Assembly: GCA_947502765.1 (NCBI GenBank)
Contig: CANNBA010000014.1
Span: 1 to 55,321 of the forward strand
Origin: BACL11 sp945865535
GTDB lineage: Bacteria > Bacteroidota > Bacteroidia > Flavobacteriales > BACL11
Direction: 5' to 3'
Length of the DNA stretch: 55,321 bases
Part shown: in pieces, positions 1 through 9,297 of the stretch
Layout: every line of letters starts with the position of its first letter
How positions within the stretch are numbered: the first letter of the stretch is position 1
The notes under the pieces: model-generated
What the model was told of the DNA's origin: nothing
The model's database searches: none
Seen by the model: only the letters and a program-made list of their open reading frames with translations
Made by a program: the position numbers and the translations under genes

Positions 1-1858
1 CAAACACCTGAGGAGAAGCACTCAATGGAAGCTGTGGCGCTATAACATTAACTGTAGTGAAAGTATCACAACCATTGGCATCCATTACCTCCAAATAATA
101 AGTCCCAGCACTCAAACTCAAGACAGTGTCATTGGTACTGAAACTATTCAACCCTGAATCAAACCACTCATAACTATATACCGGAGTACCCCCTGCTGAA
201 CTACCAACAGCAAAAGCCAAATCACTTCCATAACACGTATTTGTTGAAGTCGAAACTAAGGCCTGCAATGGAAAGCCAGGGGCTAAAATGGTAATTGGGA
301 CTTCTATATGACAAAAAGCATTGTCGCTAACCATAACATTATAAGTCCCTGTTTCTAAACCATAAAAGGCAGTATCATAAGGATATGCATTAGTATTTAA
401 AATCCCATCTAAATAATACGTATAAGGAGTTAACTGAACGCTATGCACATCTATTGCAAGATAGCCATTATTTCCATCCCAACAACTTGCATCTATTGAA
501 CTAATAGAGAATGATATAGGAGAAAGAGTATCGGAAGTTAAGGTTTCTGTACAAGGAGAACCAGTTGTAACGTAACAAAACTGTGTTCCTATCGGAATTG
601 AAGATACTGGAAGTGAGTAAGTTGTTGCAGGATAATATACATCAGCGATAGGATAATAAGGACCATTAAGATTGGCTGACCCCATTAAGTGATATAACGT
701 TGAAACAGTAGCACCAATAGGATGATCCCACTCATATTGAATAATTCCATTGGAAATTGCCACACACTTTAAAGAAGTAGGAGGTAAAGAATCTTCAGCA
801 GCTGAAATTATTAATAACGTATCTGAAAAAATTACACATCCAGTTGGAAAAGTAGCGGAAACAACATAAGAACCACTCCCCACAGTAACAGCAGAGTCGG
901 TACTAAAAACTGTAAAAGTAGAATCATACCACGCATAAGTTACTCCAGGATCAACAACATTAGCCGTAAGAACAACATCATCTCCACAAGCAATATCTAA
1001 AGTATTTGTGTCAATTCCTAAACTATTAACCAGCTGAAGTGTTGGTGAAGTAAAACTACCTGCCTCTAACCAAACGTATGAACTTAAGCCTTGATCAGAA
1101 CCATCTGCAATAGCTAATTTAATATGATAGGTTGCTCCACATGTTACTGCTGCTTGAGCAGTAAAAACAGTTGTAAAACCATCTGCATCTGCAATAGTTA
1201 AACCATTCTGATTATTAACAAAATACTGCTGATTGATAGGAGTAACACTATTTACAGAAGAAATAGAAATTGGTAAAGGGGGATTAGTATTGGGAATAAA
1301 AGCTAAATTAATTGCTCCATTTGCCCAAGGACCTGCAATACCAGGTCCTGATAAAAAGAATCCAAACACATCATTATATTGTGTGTTTTCCCAACCAAAA
1401 TATTCTTGAGAACCAAACGCATACCTAAATTCCATTGAATCAGATGTAGGAATGAAATCAAATTCCAATACTGCTACATCATTAATGGAGCTTACAGAAA
1501 AAGATTGGCCAATCATTCCTGGAACGGAATTAGCCACTGCAAGTAAATCTGGATCTGTTACGGTATTTGGTAAAAATGGAAAGCCGCCTCCATTAATTGG
1601 ATCAAGAGCATAAATATCTCCTGTACACATAACAATTCCACTATCTATTCCCAAATTTGTATTTATAGCATTAAACCAACCTATTTGAGATGGCTCGCCC
1701 TGAAATGTATGATTTGAAGCAATAACCCCTCCTCCTAATAATACATTATCAATAAGATAGGTTGCTGTATTGTAAGGAGCTGTATTATCTATTATAATTT
1801 GTGATTGTGCTTTAAAAGTAGTCAATACTACTAATAAAAAGAGTATTTTTTTAGTCAT
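1..1858 (-). CDS. Secreted choice-of-anchor L domain protein (5' part, truncated by window edge)
   Basis: Open minus-strand frame from an ATG at 1856-1858 to base 1, about 619 residues without a stop; the C-terminus lies outside the window. Residues 1-20 form a Sec signal peptide (MTKKILF..., ending KAQSQ). Residues about 20-240 match the choice-of-anchor L domain of Bacteroidota surface proteins, with its hallmark stretch around residues 132-173 (DFIPTSDSMEFRYAFGSQEY, then YNDVFGFFLSGPG). Ig-like segments follow, and a SprB-type repeat begins near residue 450 (ASCWDGNNG). The family is normally exported by the T9SS and carries a type A or type B C-terminal sorting domain, which cannot be seen here. 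Function is probably adhesive or structural at the cell surface; the ligand is unknown. A -7 box lies only 4 nt before the start codon. Confidence 0.88.
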   Translation of the reverse strand, partial: MTKKILFLLVVLTTFKAQSQIIIDNTAPYNTATYLIDNVLLGGGVIASNHTFQGEPSQIGWFNAINTNLGIDSGIVMCTGDIYALDPINGGGFPFLPNTVTDPDLLAVANSVPGMIGQSFSVSSINDVAVLEFDFIPTSDSMEFRYAFGSQEYFGWENTQYNDVFGFFLSGPGIAGPWANGAINLAFIPNTNPPLPISISSVNSVTPINQQYFVNNQNGLTIADADGFTTVFTAQAAVTCGATYHIKLAIADGSDQGLSSYVWLEAGSFTSPTLQLVNSLGIDTNTLDIACGDDVVLTANVVDPGVTYAWYDSTFTVFSTDSAVTVGSGSYVVSATFPTGCVIFSDTLLIISAAEDSLPPTSLKCVAISNGIIQYEWDHPIGATVSTLYHLMGSANLNGPYYPIADVYYPATTYSLPVSSIPIGTQFCYVTTGSPCTETLTSDTLSPISFSISSIDASCWDGNNGYLAIDVHSVQLTPYTYYLDGILNTNAYPYDTAFYGLETGTYNVMVSDNAFCHIEVPITILAPGFPLQALVSTSTNTCYGSDLAFAVGSSAGGTPVYSYEWFDSGLNSFSTNDTVLSLSAGTYYLEVMDANGCDTFTTVNVIAPQLPLSASPQVF

Positions 1859-1862
1859 GCAA

Positions 1863-1870
1863 CAAAGATA
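1863..1870 (-). promoter_or_regulatory. -7 promoter box for the choice-of-anchor L gene
   Basis: The minus strand reads TATCTTTG, a full match to the Bacteroidota -7 consensus TAnnTTTG. Only four bases (TTGC) separate it from the ATG at 1858, so the expected transcription start falls on or next to the start codon. No convincing -33 TTTG was identified. The transcript would be leaderless or nearly so. Confidence 0.55.
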
Positions 1871-1910
1871 AGAAAGAATTTATAAATCCTATCTTTATAA
1901 AACCATAATT

Positions 1911-3692
1911 TTATTCACTCAAATTGGTGTCCGACTGAAAATTAAACATTTCGGCATAACTGCCTTTATTTTTAAGTAATTGATTATGAGTGCCTGATTC
2001 TAAAACACTTCCATTTTCTAAATGTAAAATTTTATCAGCATTTACAATAGTTGAAAGCCTATGAGCGATTACAATTGTAGTGCGATTAGTCGCTAATTTT
2101 TCCAAAGCCAATTGCAATAGTTCCTCTGTTGCTGTATCAATTGAAGCAGTTGCCTCATCCAAAATAAGAATTTTTGGATTACGAACATATACTCTTAAAA
2201 ATGCAATAAGTTGCCTTTGTCCTGAAGATAAAGTAACTCCCCTCTCAGCTACTACAAAATCGTAATCTCCAGGAAGAGAATTAATAAATTCATCTACTCC
2301 AATTTCCTTAGCAGCTGCTATTACTTTTTCCTTTGATATAGTAGCATCAAAAAGTGTAATATTATTCAAAATAGAATCAGAAAACAAAAAGACTTCTTGC
2401 TGAACTAATGCTATATTCTTTCTCAAACTTTGCAGGGAAATTTCATTAATATTAATACCATCAATAGTTATATGACCAGAATCTATCTCATAAAAACGAT
2501 TCAAAACACTTACTATTGAAGTCTTTCCGGCACCTGTTCTACCCACCAAAGCCAACATCTTACCTGCCTCAATCTCAAAGCTTAAATTTTTAAGAACCGA
2601 TTCGTCTTTTTTATAGCAAAAATTGACCTTTTTAAAAGCAATTGATCCCTTTGTATTTTCAATATTAAGTGTGCCATTATCAAGAATTTTCTCATCAGTA
2701 TCAAGCACCTTAAAAACACGCTCGCAGCCAACAATACCCATTTGCAAAATATTAAACCTATCAGCTAATTGTCTGATAGGGCGAAACATCATATGAATAA
2801 ATAAAATAAAAGCAATAAGCTCGCCAACTGTTATATTTTTTCCATCCAAAATAGCTTGACCGCCATACCAAACTATAAGCCCAATGGAAACAGAAGAAAG
2901 AACTTCAACAACTGGAAAAAAAACAGCATAATAAAAAATACCTTTAATGTTTGAATCTCTATGCTTAGTATTAATGTCAAAAAACTTTTGATATTCAGCA
3001 TTTTCTCTATTGAAAATCTGCACAATATTTATACCCACAATATGCTCTTGAACAAAAGTATTTAAGTTAGCAATTTGTGTTCTGACATCTTGAAAAGTTC
3101 TTTTGATATTGTTTTTAAACCAAGCAGTAGCCACTAACAAAACAGGTATTGTTAACAAAGCAATTATAGTGAGTCTCCAATCAGTATAAAACATCAGTAT
3201 AATAATAACAATTAACTTTAAAAGCTCAGCAATAATTACCAAAAGCCCTTGAGAAAAAATGTCTGCAATGGTCTCAATATCTGAAACTGTTCTGGTAACC
3301 AAAGTTCCAATAGGAGTATTATCAAAATACTTCATTTTTAAAGATAAAATATGCTCGAAAATTTTACTTCTTAAATCTTGAATAACATGCTGGCCCAGCC
3401 AAGTTGATAAATAGATATAAAAAAACTGAATTACCCCTTCCAAAACCAAAATAGCTATTAAAATTTGAGTTATTTTTATCAAACCCTCTTTATTAGGAAT
3501 TACAATATAATTATCAATAGCATGATTGATAATTAAAGGACGCATAGGCCCCAAAACAGATAGCAAAATAGCAGCAATAGCAGCAACAAAAAAATGAGAC
3601 TTATAGGGTTTTGCAAATTTCATCACTCTTTTTAAAAGCATAAAATCAATTACATTTCCGGTGTTGGATTTTTGTTTTTTACTCTCTTGCAT
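1911..3692 (-). CDS. ABC transporter, fused permease and ATPase (MsbA/MdlB-like exporter)
   Basis: 593-residue half-transporter, expected to act as a homodimer in the inner membrane. The N-terminal exporter membrane domain (about residues 30-325, six helices) is followed by a nucleotide-binding domain (about 350-585). Visible motifs are Walker A GRTGAGKT (384-391), Q-loop glutamine near 431, signature LSSGQ (488-492, with serine in place of the usual second glycine-side residue), Walker B ILILDE (508-513) followed by the D-loop, and H-loop IAHR (His544). The family includes lipid A flippases and multidrug exporters; the substrate cannot be told from sequence. The ATG directly abuts the truA stop codon (TAA then ATG), so the two are probably co-transcribed and translationally coupled. 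Confidence 0.93.
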   Translation of the reverse strand: MQESKKQKSNTGNVIDFMLLKRVMKFAKPYKSHFFVAAIAAILLSVLGPMRPLIINHAIDNYIVIPNKEGLIKITQILIAILVLEGVIQFFYIYLSTWLGQHVIQDLRSKIFEHILSLKMKYFDNTPIGTLVTRTVSDIETIADIFSQGLLVIIAELLKLIVIIILMFYTDWRLTIIALLTIPVLLVATAWFKNNIKRTFQDVRTQIANLNTFVQEHIVGINIVQIFNRENAEYQKFFDINTKHRDSNIKGIFYYAVFFPVVEVLSSVSIGLIVWYGGQAILDGKNITVGELIAFILFIHMMFRPIRQLADRFNILQMGIVGCERVFKVLDTDEKILDNGTLNIENTKGSIAFKKVNFCYKKDESVLKNLSFEIEAGKMLALVGRTGAGKTSIVSVLNRFYEIDSGHITIDGININEISLQSLRKNIALVQQEVFLFSDSILNNITLFDATISKEKVIAAAKEIGVDEFINSLPGDYDFVVAERGVTLSSGQRQLIAFLRVYVRNPKILILDEATASIDTATEELLQLALEKLATNRTTIVIAHRLSTIVNADKILHLENGSVLESGTHNQLLKNKGSYAEMFNFQSDTNLSE

Positions 3693-4433
3693 TTATGTCC
3701 TTATTTTATTTGGATACTTAACCTCAGTTAGGAAAAGTGCGTGTGCAGGAACTGATATTCCTGACTTTGATCTATCTTTTGCTGCTATTATTTTAGCCAC
3801 ATCAGCTGCTATTATTTTACCAAACCCAACATCTAGCAAAGTACCTACTATTGCTCTTACCATATTGCGCAAAAAACGATCAGATTTAATAGTAAAAATC
3901 AGATTAGTGTTTACTACTTCCCATTGAGCAAACATGACATCACAATTATTAGTAAAAGTCTGAGTATTTACTTTTGAAAAAGAAGTAAAATCTTGTTTTC
4001 CTATAATATATTGACAAGCTTCATTCATTGCTATTATATCTAAATCATTCTGCAAAAAATAAGCAGTCTTATTAAAAGGATCCTTCTTTTGAATAATATG
4101 ATACTGATAAGTTCTACTTAGAGCATCAAAGCGACAATTAGCATCCTCTTTTACTTTAAATATATCTTTAATAGCAATATCACTAGCCAAGAAACTATTG
4201 AGTTTAAACATTAGATTTTGGATGTCAAAATCAATATCACAATCAAAATGTGCAAACATTTGATTTGCATGCACTCCTGTGTCGGTTCTTCCAGCTCCTA
4301 TTACCTCAATATTAGTATTAAGAATAGTACTCAATGCTCTATTGATTTCTGCCTGCACAGTCTTAGCATTGGGCTGTTCCTGCCAACCATGATAATTGGT
4401 TCCTTTGTATGAAAGTTCAATGAAAAAACGCAT
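3693..4433 (-). CDS. truA: tRNA pseudouridine(38-40) synthase TruA
   Basis: 246 residues, the usual TruA length. The enzyme converts uridines 38-40 in the anticodon stem-loop of tRNAs to pseudouridine. The catalytic motif GRTDTGVHA is at 48-56, with Asp51 as the nucleophile. The N-terminal strand (IELSYKGTNYHGWQ) and the RFLRNMVRAIVG segment near residue 185 are family signatures. It is the first gene of a two-gene unit with the ABC exporter, which starts directly after its stop codon. A near-perfect -7 box lies 13 bases upstream of its ATG, divergent from the moxR promoter. Confidence 0.97.
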   Translation of the reverse strand: MRFFIELSYKGTNYHGWQEQPNAKTVQAEINRALSTILNTNIEVIGAGRTDTGVHANQMFAHFDCDIDFDIQNLMFKLNSFLASDIAIKDIFKVKEDANCRFDALSRTYQYHIIQKKDPFNKTAYFLQNDLDIIAMNEACQYIIGKQDFTSFSKVNTQTFTNNCDVMFAQWEVVNTNLIFTIKSDRFLRNMVRAIVGTLLDVGFGKIIAADVAKIIAAKDRSKSGISVPAHALFLTEVKYPNKIRT

Positions 4434-4446
4434 CTTATAATTTACC

Positions 4447-4455
4447 GCAAAAATA
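4447..4455 (-). promoter_or_regulatory. -7 promoter box of truA
   Basis: The minus strand reads TATTTTTGC, matching TAnnTTTG plus the favoured following C. It lies 13 bases upstream of the truA ATG. A matching -33 element at 19-20 bases spacing is not clear. It is divergent from the moxR promoter in the same 118-bp gap. Confidence 0.5.
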
Positions 4456-4501
4456 GAAAATGAATTTACAATATACTATTGAAAAAAAATATTCGTTGAA
4501 C

Positions 4502-4533
4502 TTTGTAATTTGTTAAACAAAATATAAATTTGC
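4502..4533 (+). promoter_or_regulatory. Promoter of the moxR-bat operon
   Basis: TTTG at 4502-4505 is followed after exactly 19 bases by TAAATTTGC at 4525-4533. This is a textbook Bacteroidota sigma-ABfr-type promoter (TTTG-N19-TAnnTTTG). The predicted transcription start is near 4538, giving a leader of about 14 nt before the moxR ATG at 4552. Confidence 0.75.
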
Positions 4534-4551
4534 AATCCTAAATTCAAAAAA

Positions 4552-5553
4552 ATGACTGATACATTACAACCAGATATTAAAGAACTTAACGAAAAAATAA
4601 ATAAAGAAAGCGCTATTATTGATCTACTAATGCTAGAGATGAACAAGGTAATTGTTGGTCAAAAGCATATGAGTGAACGTCTTTTAATTGCCCTCTTAAC
4701 CAACGGACATATATTATTAGAAGGAGTGCCTGGACTAGCTAAAACACTTGCTATTTCAACATTAGCCAAAACAATAGATGCAAAGTTTAGTCGTTTGCAA
4801 TTTACTCCTGATTTATTACCTGCAGATATTATTGGGACACAAGTATATAGTCCTAAGAATGAAACTTTTTCAGTAAAAAGAGGTCCTATTTTTGCAAACT
4901 TTATTTTAGCAGATGAGATAAATCGTGCTCCAGCAAAAGTACAATCTGCACTGCTTGAAGCCATGCAAGAGCGCCAAGTAACTATTGGGGGCGAATCTTT
5001 TGACTTAGACAAGCCATTTTTGGTAATGGCTACTCAAAATCCTGTAGAGCAAGAGGGTACTTATCCTTTGCCAGAAGCTCAAGTGGATCGTTTTATGCTA
5101 AAAGTAGTTATTGATTATCCTAAAAAAGAGGAAGAAAAATTGATTATTCGACATAATTTAGCAAAAACCTTTCCAAGCCCAAACTCTGTTCTAAAAACTG
5201 ATGCTATTATACGTGCTCGTGATTTAGTAAAGGAGGTTTATATGGATGAAAAAATTGAACAATATATTATCGATATCGTATTTGCTACTAGATATCCTGA
5301 AAAATACGGATTAGAGAAATTTAAAGCAATGATCTCTTTTGGAGCATCACCAAGAGCAAGTATTAATTTAGCAATAGCAAGTAAGGCCTACGCTTTTATA
5401 AAAAGAAGAGGCTATGTAATTCCTGAAGATGTTCGTGCTCTTTGCCATGATGTATTGCGCCACAGAATAGGACTTACCTATGAAGCGGAAGCAGAGAATA
5501 TTACTTCAGAGAATATTATTACTGAAATTTTAAATGCAGTAGAAATTCCGTAA
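4552..5553 (+). CDS. MoxR-family AAA+ ATPase
   Basis: 333 residues. MoxR ATPases are AAA+ chaperone-like enzymes that typically act on von Willebrand A (VWA) proteins encoded next to them. Visible motifs are the degenerate family Walker A GVPGLAKT (58-65), Walker B FILADE (117-122) continuing into NRAP, sensor 1 ATQNP (160-164) and the C-terminal lid with SFGASPRASINL. First gene of the bat operon, behind a consensus promoter. The DUF58 gene starts directly after its stop codon. The VWA partners here are DUF58, BatA and BatB. The gene symbol moxR is a family name and does not imply methanol oxidation. Confidence 0.95.
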   Translation: MTDTLQPDIKELNEKINKESAIIDLLMLEMNKVIVGQKHMSERLLIALLTNGHILLEGVPGLAKTLAISTLAKTIDAKFSRLQFTPDLLPADIIGTQVYSPKNETFSVKRGPIFANFILADEINRAPAKVQSALLEAMQERQVTIGGESFDLDKPFLVMATQNPVEQEGTYPLPEAQVDRFMLKVVIDYPKKEEEKLIIRHNLAKTFPSPNSVLKTDAIIRARDLVKEVYMDEKIEQYIIDIVFATRYPEKYGLEKFKAMISFGASPRASINLAIASKAYAFIKRRGYVIPEDVRALCHDVLRHRIGLTYEAEAENITSENIITEILNAVEIP

Positions 5554-6429
5554 ATGAGCACCTCAGCGCTTTTAAAAAAAGTAAGACAGATTGAGATAAA
5601 AACTAGAGGGCTCTCCAACCATATTTTTGCTGGAGAATACCATACAGCTTTTAAAGGTACAGGTATGGCCTTTTCGGAAGTAAGAGAATATCAGCCCGGA
5701 GATGATATCCGCTCCATTGATTGGAATGTAACGGCTAGATACAATGCCCCTTTTGTGAAAGTTTTTGAAGAAGAAAGAGAAATGACCGTAATGTTGCTTA
5801 TTGATATATCAGCATCTGGTAATTTTGGGACTAACGAACAATTCAAAAGGGAATTAGCCACTGAATTGGCTGCTGTTTTAGCTTTTTCAGCAATTAAAAA
5901 TAATGATAAAGTAGGGGTTATCTTTTTTACTGATAAGATAGAAAAATTCATTCCTCCAAAAAAAGGAAAAAGCCACATCCTAAGAATTATTAGAGAAGTT
6001 CTAGCATTTAATCCACAAGCCAAAGGCACCGATATTGCTGGAGCTTTGGAATATTTTAACTCAGTTATTAAAAAAAGAAGTATCTGTTTTATACTCTCTG
6101 ATTTTATGAGCTCTTCATTTGAAAAACCTTTAAAAATTGCAAGTAAAAAACACGATTTAGTTGGATTAAGAATTCATGACAAGAGAGAAGATAGTTTGCC
6201 TAATATTGGATTGATTCCCATGCAAGATGCAGAAACAGAAAAACTCATTTTTGTAGATACATCAAGCAAAAAAGTGAGAGCAGATTTCGCCAAAAACAGA
6301 TTAGAAAAAGTAGCTATGCTTAAAAAATTATTTCCCTCTAGTGGAGTGGATTTAATTGATCTGGCTACAGGAACTGATTATGTAAAACCTTTAATTAATT
6401 TCTTTAAAACCAGAGGTAAGAGAAGATGA
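5554..6429 (+). CDS. DUF58 domain-containing VWA-like protein
   Basis: 291 residues, soluble, no signal peptide or membrane helix. The DUF58 core is seen as REYQPGDDIRSIDWNVTAR (residues 44-62), followed by a VWA-like fold with a MIDAS-type motif DISAS (84-88) and a conserved aspartate near 181 (LSDFM). DUF58 proteins almost always sit behind MoxR ATPases and are thought to be their adaptor or substrate. The start codon abuts the moxR stop codon and the end overlaps the next gene by four bases (ATGA), pointing to tight translational coupling. The biochemical role is not established. Confidence 0.92.
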   Translation: MSTSALLKKVRQIEIKTRGLSNHIFAGEYHTAFKGTGMAFSEVREYQPGDDIRSIDWNVTARYNAPFVKVFEEEREMTVMLLIDISASGNFGTNEQFKRELATELAAVLAFSAIKNNDKVGVIFFTDKIEKFIPPKKGKSHILRIIREVLAFNPQAKGTDIAGALEYFNSVIKKRSICFILSDFMSSSFEKPLKIASKKHDLVGLRIHDKREDSLPNIGLIPMQDAETEKLIFVDTSSKKVRADFAKNRLEKVAMLKKLFPSSGVDLIDLATGTDYVKPLINFFKTRGKRR

Positions 6430-7280
6430 GAAAAGTAATTTACATACTACTTTTAAGTAATTTTGCTTTTGCTCAAACTGCAACTTTAGATTCCAATACA
6501 ATTCTAATTGGGCAACAAATCAACTTCACAATTACTAATAAAGTAACCTCTACTAAGATTTGGCCTACTTATAATGAATTTTTAGTTGAAGGAATTGAAA
6601 TCATCAAAGCCTCAAAAATTGATACAACTGATGGAGTGATTACTCAGGAGTTTGTCATTACAGCCTGGGATAGCGGAAGTTACTTTTTTCCGTCTATTGC
6701 TTTTTCAGAAAACAGCAAAACACAAGCTCTATTGTTAAATGTCCAAACTATAATATTAGCAGAAGATGCGGAATTAAAAGATATAAAACAACCCATTGAA
6801 GAGCCAATTGGATGGAGCGATATTTGGCCTTGGCTACTTGGTATTTTAATTCTTTCTCTAATAATATTTATTCTTAGAAAATATGTATTTAATAAAAACA
6901 AGCAGCCAATAATCGTTAAACCAAATGTGATAATTGCTGCTGATATATCTGCATTAAAAGAATTAAATGCATTGGAAAAGGCAAAAATATGGCAAGAGGG
7001 TAATGTAAAAGAATATCACTCCCAATTATCAGAAATTATTAGAAGATACACAGAAAATAGATTTCAATTTATTGCGCTTGAACTCACAACTGATGAGATT
7101 TTACAAGAACTAAAATCTATTTTAAGTGATGACCAATTAAACAATCTCAGTACGCTTTTACAAAGAGCAGACTTAGCCAAGTTTGCCAAAAGCAAACCAA
7201 TTGATACTGAGAATATAGAGAGTATGGTTTTAGCAAAAGGGTTTGTAAACGCTACAAAACAAACAAAGAGAAATGAGTAA
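6426..7280 (+). CDS. Bat-operon membrane protein, short BatD-like
   Basis: 284 residues. A signal peptide (residues 1-17, ending FAFAQ) is followed by a periplasmic Ig-like beta domain of about 110 residues beginning LDSNTILIGQQI, like the first domain of BatD. A single membrane helix lies at about 135-151 (WPWLLGILILSLIIFIL). The cytoplasmic tail of about 130 residues has a YTENRF...ALELTTDEI segment resembling DUF4381-type proteins of MoxR loci. It overlaps DUF58 by four bases and batA by eight, so it is an integral part of the operon. Function is unknown; probably it is part of the envelope complex with BatA/BatB. Confidence 0.8.
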   Translation: MRKVIYILLLSNFAFAQTATLDSNTILIGQQINFTITNKVTSTKIWPTYNEFLVEGIEIIKASKIDTTDGVITQEFVITAWDSGSYFFPSIAFSENSKTQALLLNVQTIILAEDAELKDIKQPIEEPIGWSDIWPWLLGILILSLIIFILRKYVFNKNKQPIIVKPNVIIAADISALKELNALEKAKIWQEGNVKEYHSQLSEIIRRYTENRFQFIALELTTDEILQELKSILSDDQLNNLSTLLQRADLAKFAKSKPIDTENIESMVLAKGFVNATKQTKRNE

Positions 7281-8262
7281 TTACACTTTTGTAAATAGAG
7301 AATTTTTCTACCTTCTAATTATTCCAATAGCGATACTCATTTGGTATATCTTAAAATATAAATTTGTATCAAGTACTATTTTATTTTCTGATACCCATTC
7401 AATAAGTAAAACTATAACATTAAAACAGAGATTAAGACATTTACCTTATCTACTAAAAATTATTGCAACAGCACTCTTAATTATTGCCATTGCTCGCCCT
7501 CAATCAACAGCAAATTGGGAAGAAAGTACCACTGAAGGAATTGACATAGTATTAGCAATGGATATTTCAGGAAGTATGCTTGCCCGGGATTTAAAACCAG
7601 ACCGATTGGAAGCTTCAAAAGATGTGGCCATGGATTTTATCAGCAAGAGAAAAAATGATAGAGTGGGACTGGTAATATTTGCAGGAGAAAGTTTTACTCA
7701 GTGTCCCTTAACTACCGACCACAATGTACTTCTTAATTTATTTAAAGATGTTAAAAGTGGTATGGTAGAAGATGGAACTGCAATTGGCATGGGGCTTGCA
7801 ACTGCCGTAAATCGATTAAAAGATTCTAAAGCTATTTCAAAAGTAATTATTCTACTTACTGATGGAGTAAATAATAGTGGAATGGTGCCACCACTTACTG
7901 CCGCTGAAATTGCTCAAAAATTTGGAATACGAGTATATACCATTGGAGTAGGAACTGAGGGCTTTGCTCCCTACCCTTTCCAAACTCCTTTTGGTATACA
8001 ATACCAAGATCTAGAAGTAAAAATTGATGAGAAAACCTTGCAAGATATCGCCATCTTAACAGATGGGAAATATTTTAGAGCTACCAATAACAATTCCTTA
8101 AAAGAGATTTACAAAGATATTGATGCTTTAGAAAAATCAAAAATAGAAGTCACTGAATTTCACAAGCGCTCAGAAGAGTTTTTACCTTTTGCACTTTGGG
8201 CTTTAGGATTATTGTTTTTAGGCTTTATTTTACAAATCACTTATTTAAAACAGATTCCTTAA
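7273..8262 (+). CDS. batA: BatA, VWA domain inner-membrane protein
   Basis: 329 residues. N-terminal membrane helices at about 11-28 and 57-74, then a VWA domain with a perfect MIDAS motif DISGS (97-101), the conserved TDG near residue 196, and a C-terminal helix (about 305-325). This is the BatA topology. Bat proteins were named for aerotolerance in Bacteroides and are now mostly viewed as envelope-stress or periplasmic quality-control factors; the molecular activity is unresolved. It is a paralogue of the following gene, with the MIDAS at the same residue position. The batB ATG abuts its stop codon. Confidence 0.93.
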   Translation: MSNYTFVNREFFYLLIIPIAILIWYILKYKFVSSTILFSDTHSISKTITLKQRLRHLPYLLKIIATALLIIAIARPQSTANWEESTTEGIDIVLAMDISGSMLARDLKPDRLEASKDVAMDFISKRKNDRVGLVIFAGESFTQCPLTTDHNVLLNLFKDVKSGMVEDGTAIGMGLATAVNRLKDSKAISKVIILLTDGVNNSGMVPPLTAAEIAQKFGIRVYTIGVGTEGFAPYPFQTPFGIQYQDLEVKIDEKTLQDIAILTDGKYFRATNNNSLKEIYKDIDALEKSKIEVTEFHKRSEEFLPFALWALGLLFLGFILQITYLKQIP

Positions 8263-9297
8263 ATGTTAAGATACGAACATATCGAATATTTAAACTTCCT
8301 CTTTGGAATTCCTGTTTTAATACTTGCTATATTACTTTATAGCAAATGGAAGAAAAATGCCTTAGCTCTTTTTGGAGATAGTAGATTAGTAAATGAACTC
8401 CTGCATTCTTTTTCTAAAAGAAGATCGCAAATCAAAAACATACTTACTATCTTAATTTTCACCTTACTCATCATAGCAATAGCAAATCCGCAGATTGGGA
8501 CAAAAATGGAAGAAGTAAAAAGAGAAGGTGTTGATTTAATAATTGCCATTGATCTGTCTAATTCTATGCTGGCTGAGGATATAAAACCCAACCGACTAGA
8601 AAGAGCAAAGCAAGCTATCTCAAAATTAATTGACAACTTAGAAGGCGATCGAATAGGCTTAATTGTATTTGCTGGGGAGGCTTATGTGCAATTACCAATC
8701 ACTACTGATTATTCGGCAGCAAAATTATTTTTAGCAACTGTAAATACCGATATTGTTCCTACACAAGGCACTGAAATTGCAAAAGCTATTGATTTAAGTA
8801 TCAAATCTTTTGATATAGAAAATGGACAAAATAAAGCTATTATCATAATTACAGATGGAGAAAACCATGATGAAGAAGCTATTAAAAGTGCGGAAAAAGC
8901 AAATGAAGTTGGAATTTTTGTTCATACTTTAGGAATGGGATTAAGTATAGGTGCTCCAATTCCTATTTACAACCAAAATAGAATTCAAACTGGATATCGA
9001 AAAGATAAAGAAGGAAACACTGTAGTGAGTAAATTGAATGAAAATTTATTGATGCAAATTGCTAAAGCTGGAAAAGGAACTTATGTAAGAGCGAATAACT
9101 CCGAATCAGGGTTACCAACATTGTTTACTGAAATTAATAAAATGGAGAAAAAAGAAATAGGAACCATGATATTTACAGAATACAAAGATAGATTTCAATG
9201 GTTTATGGGTTTAGCCCTTCTATTTTTAATTTTAGACTTGATGCTCTTACCAAGAGAAAACAAATGGAGTAATCGTATCAATTTTTACAAGAACTAA
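8263..9297 (+). CDS. batB: BatB, VWA domain inner-membrane protein
   Basis: 344 residues, same architecture as BatA: helices at about 9-26 and 58-75, a VWA domain with MIDAS DLSNS (97-101), a TDGE motif near 198, and a C-terminal helix around 315-330. The stop codon overlaps the batC start by one base (TAATG). Predicted to work with BatA and the TPR proteins BatC and BatE under control of the MoxR ATPase. The split between batA and batB is by order and length; they are clear paralogues. Confidence 0.92.
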   Translation: MLRYEHIEYLNFLFGIPVLILAILLYSKWKKNALALFGDSRLVNELLHSFSKRRSQIKNILTILIFTLLIIAIANPQIGTKMEEVKREGVDLIIAIDLSNSMLAEDIKPNRLERAKQAISKLIDNLEGDRIGLIVFAGEAYVQLPITTDYSAAKLFLATVNTDIVPTQGTEIAKAIDLSIKSFDIENGQNKAIIIITDGENHDEEAIKSAEKANEVGIFVHTLGMGLSIGAPIPIYNQNRIQTGYRKDKEGNTVVSKLNENLLMQIAKAGKGTYVRANNSESGLPTLFTEINKMEKKEIGTMIFTEYKDRFQWFMGLALLFLILDLMLLPRENKWSNRINFYKN

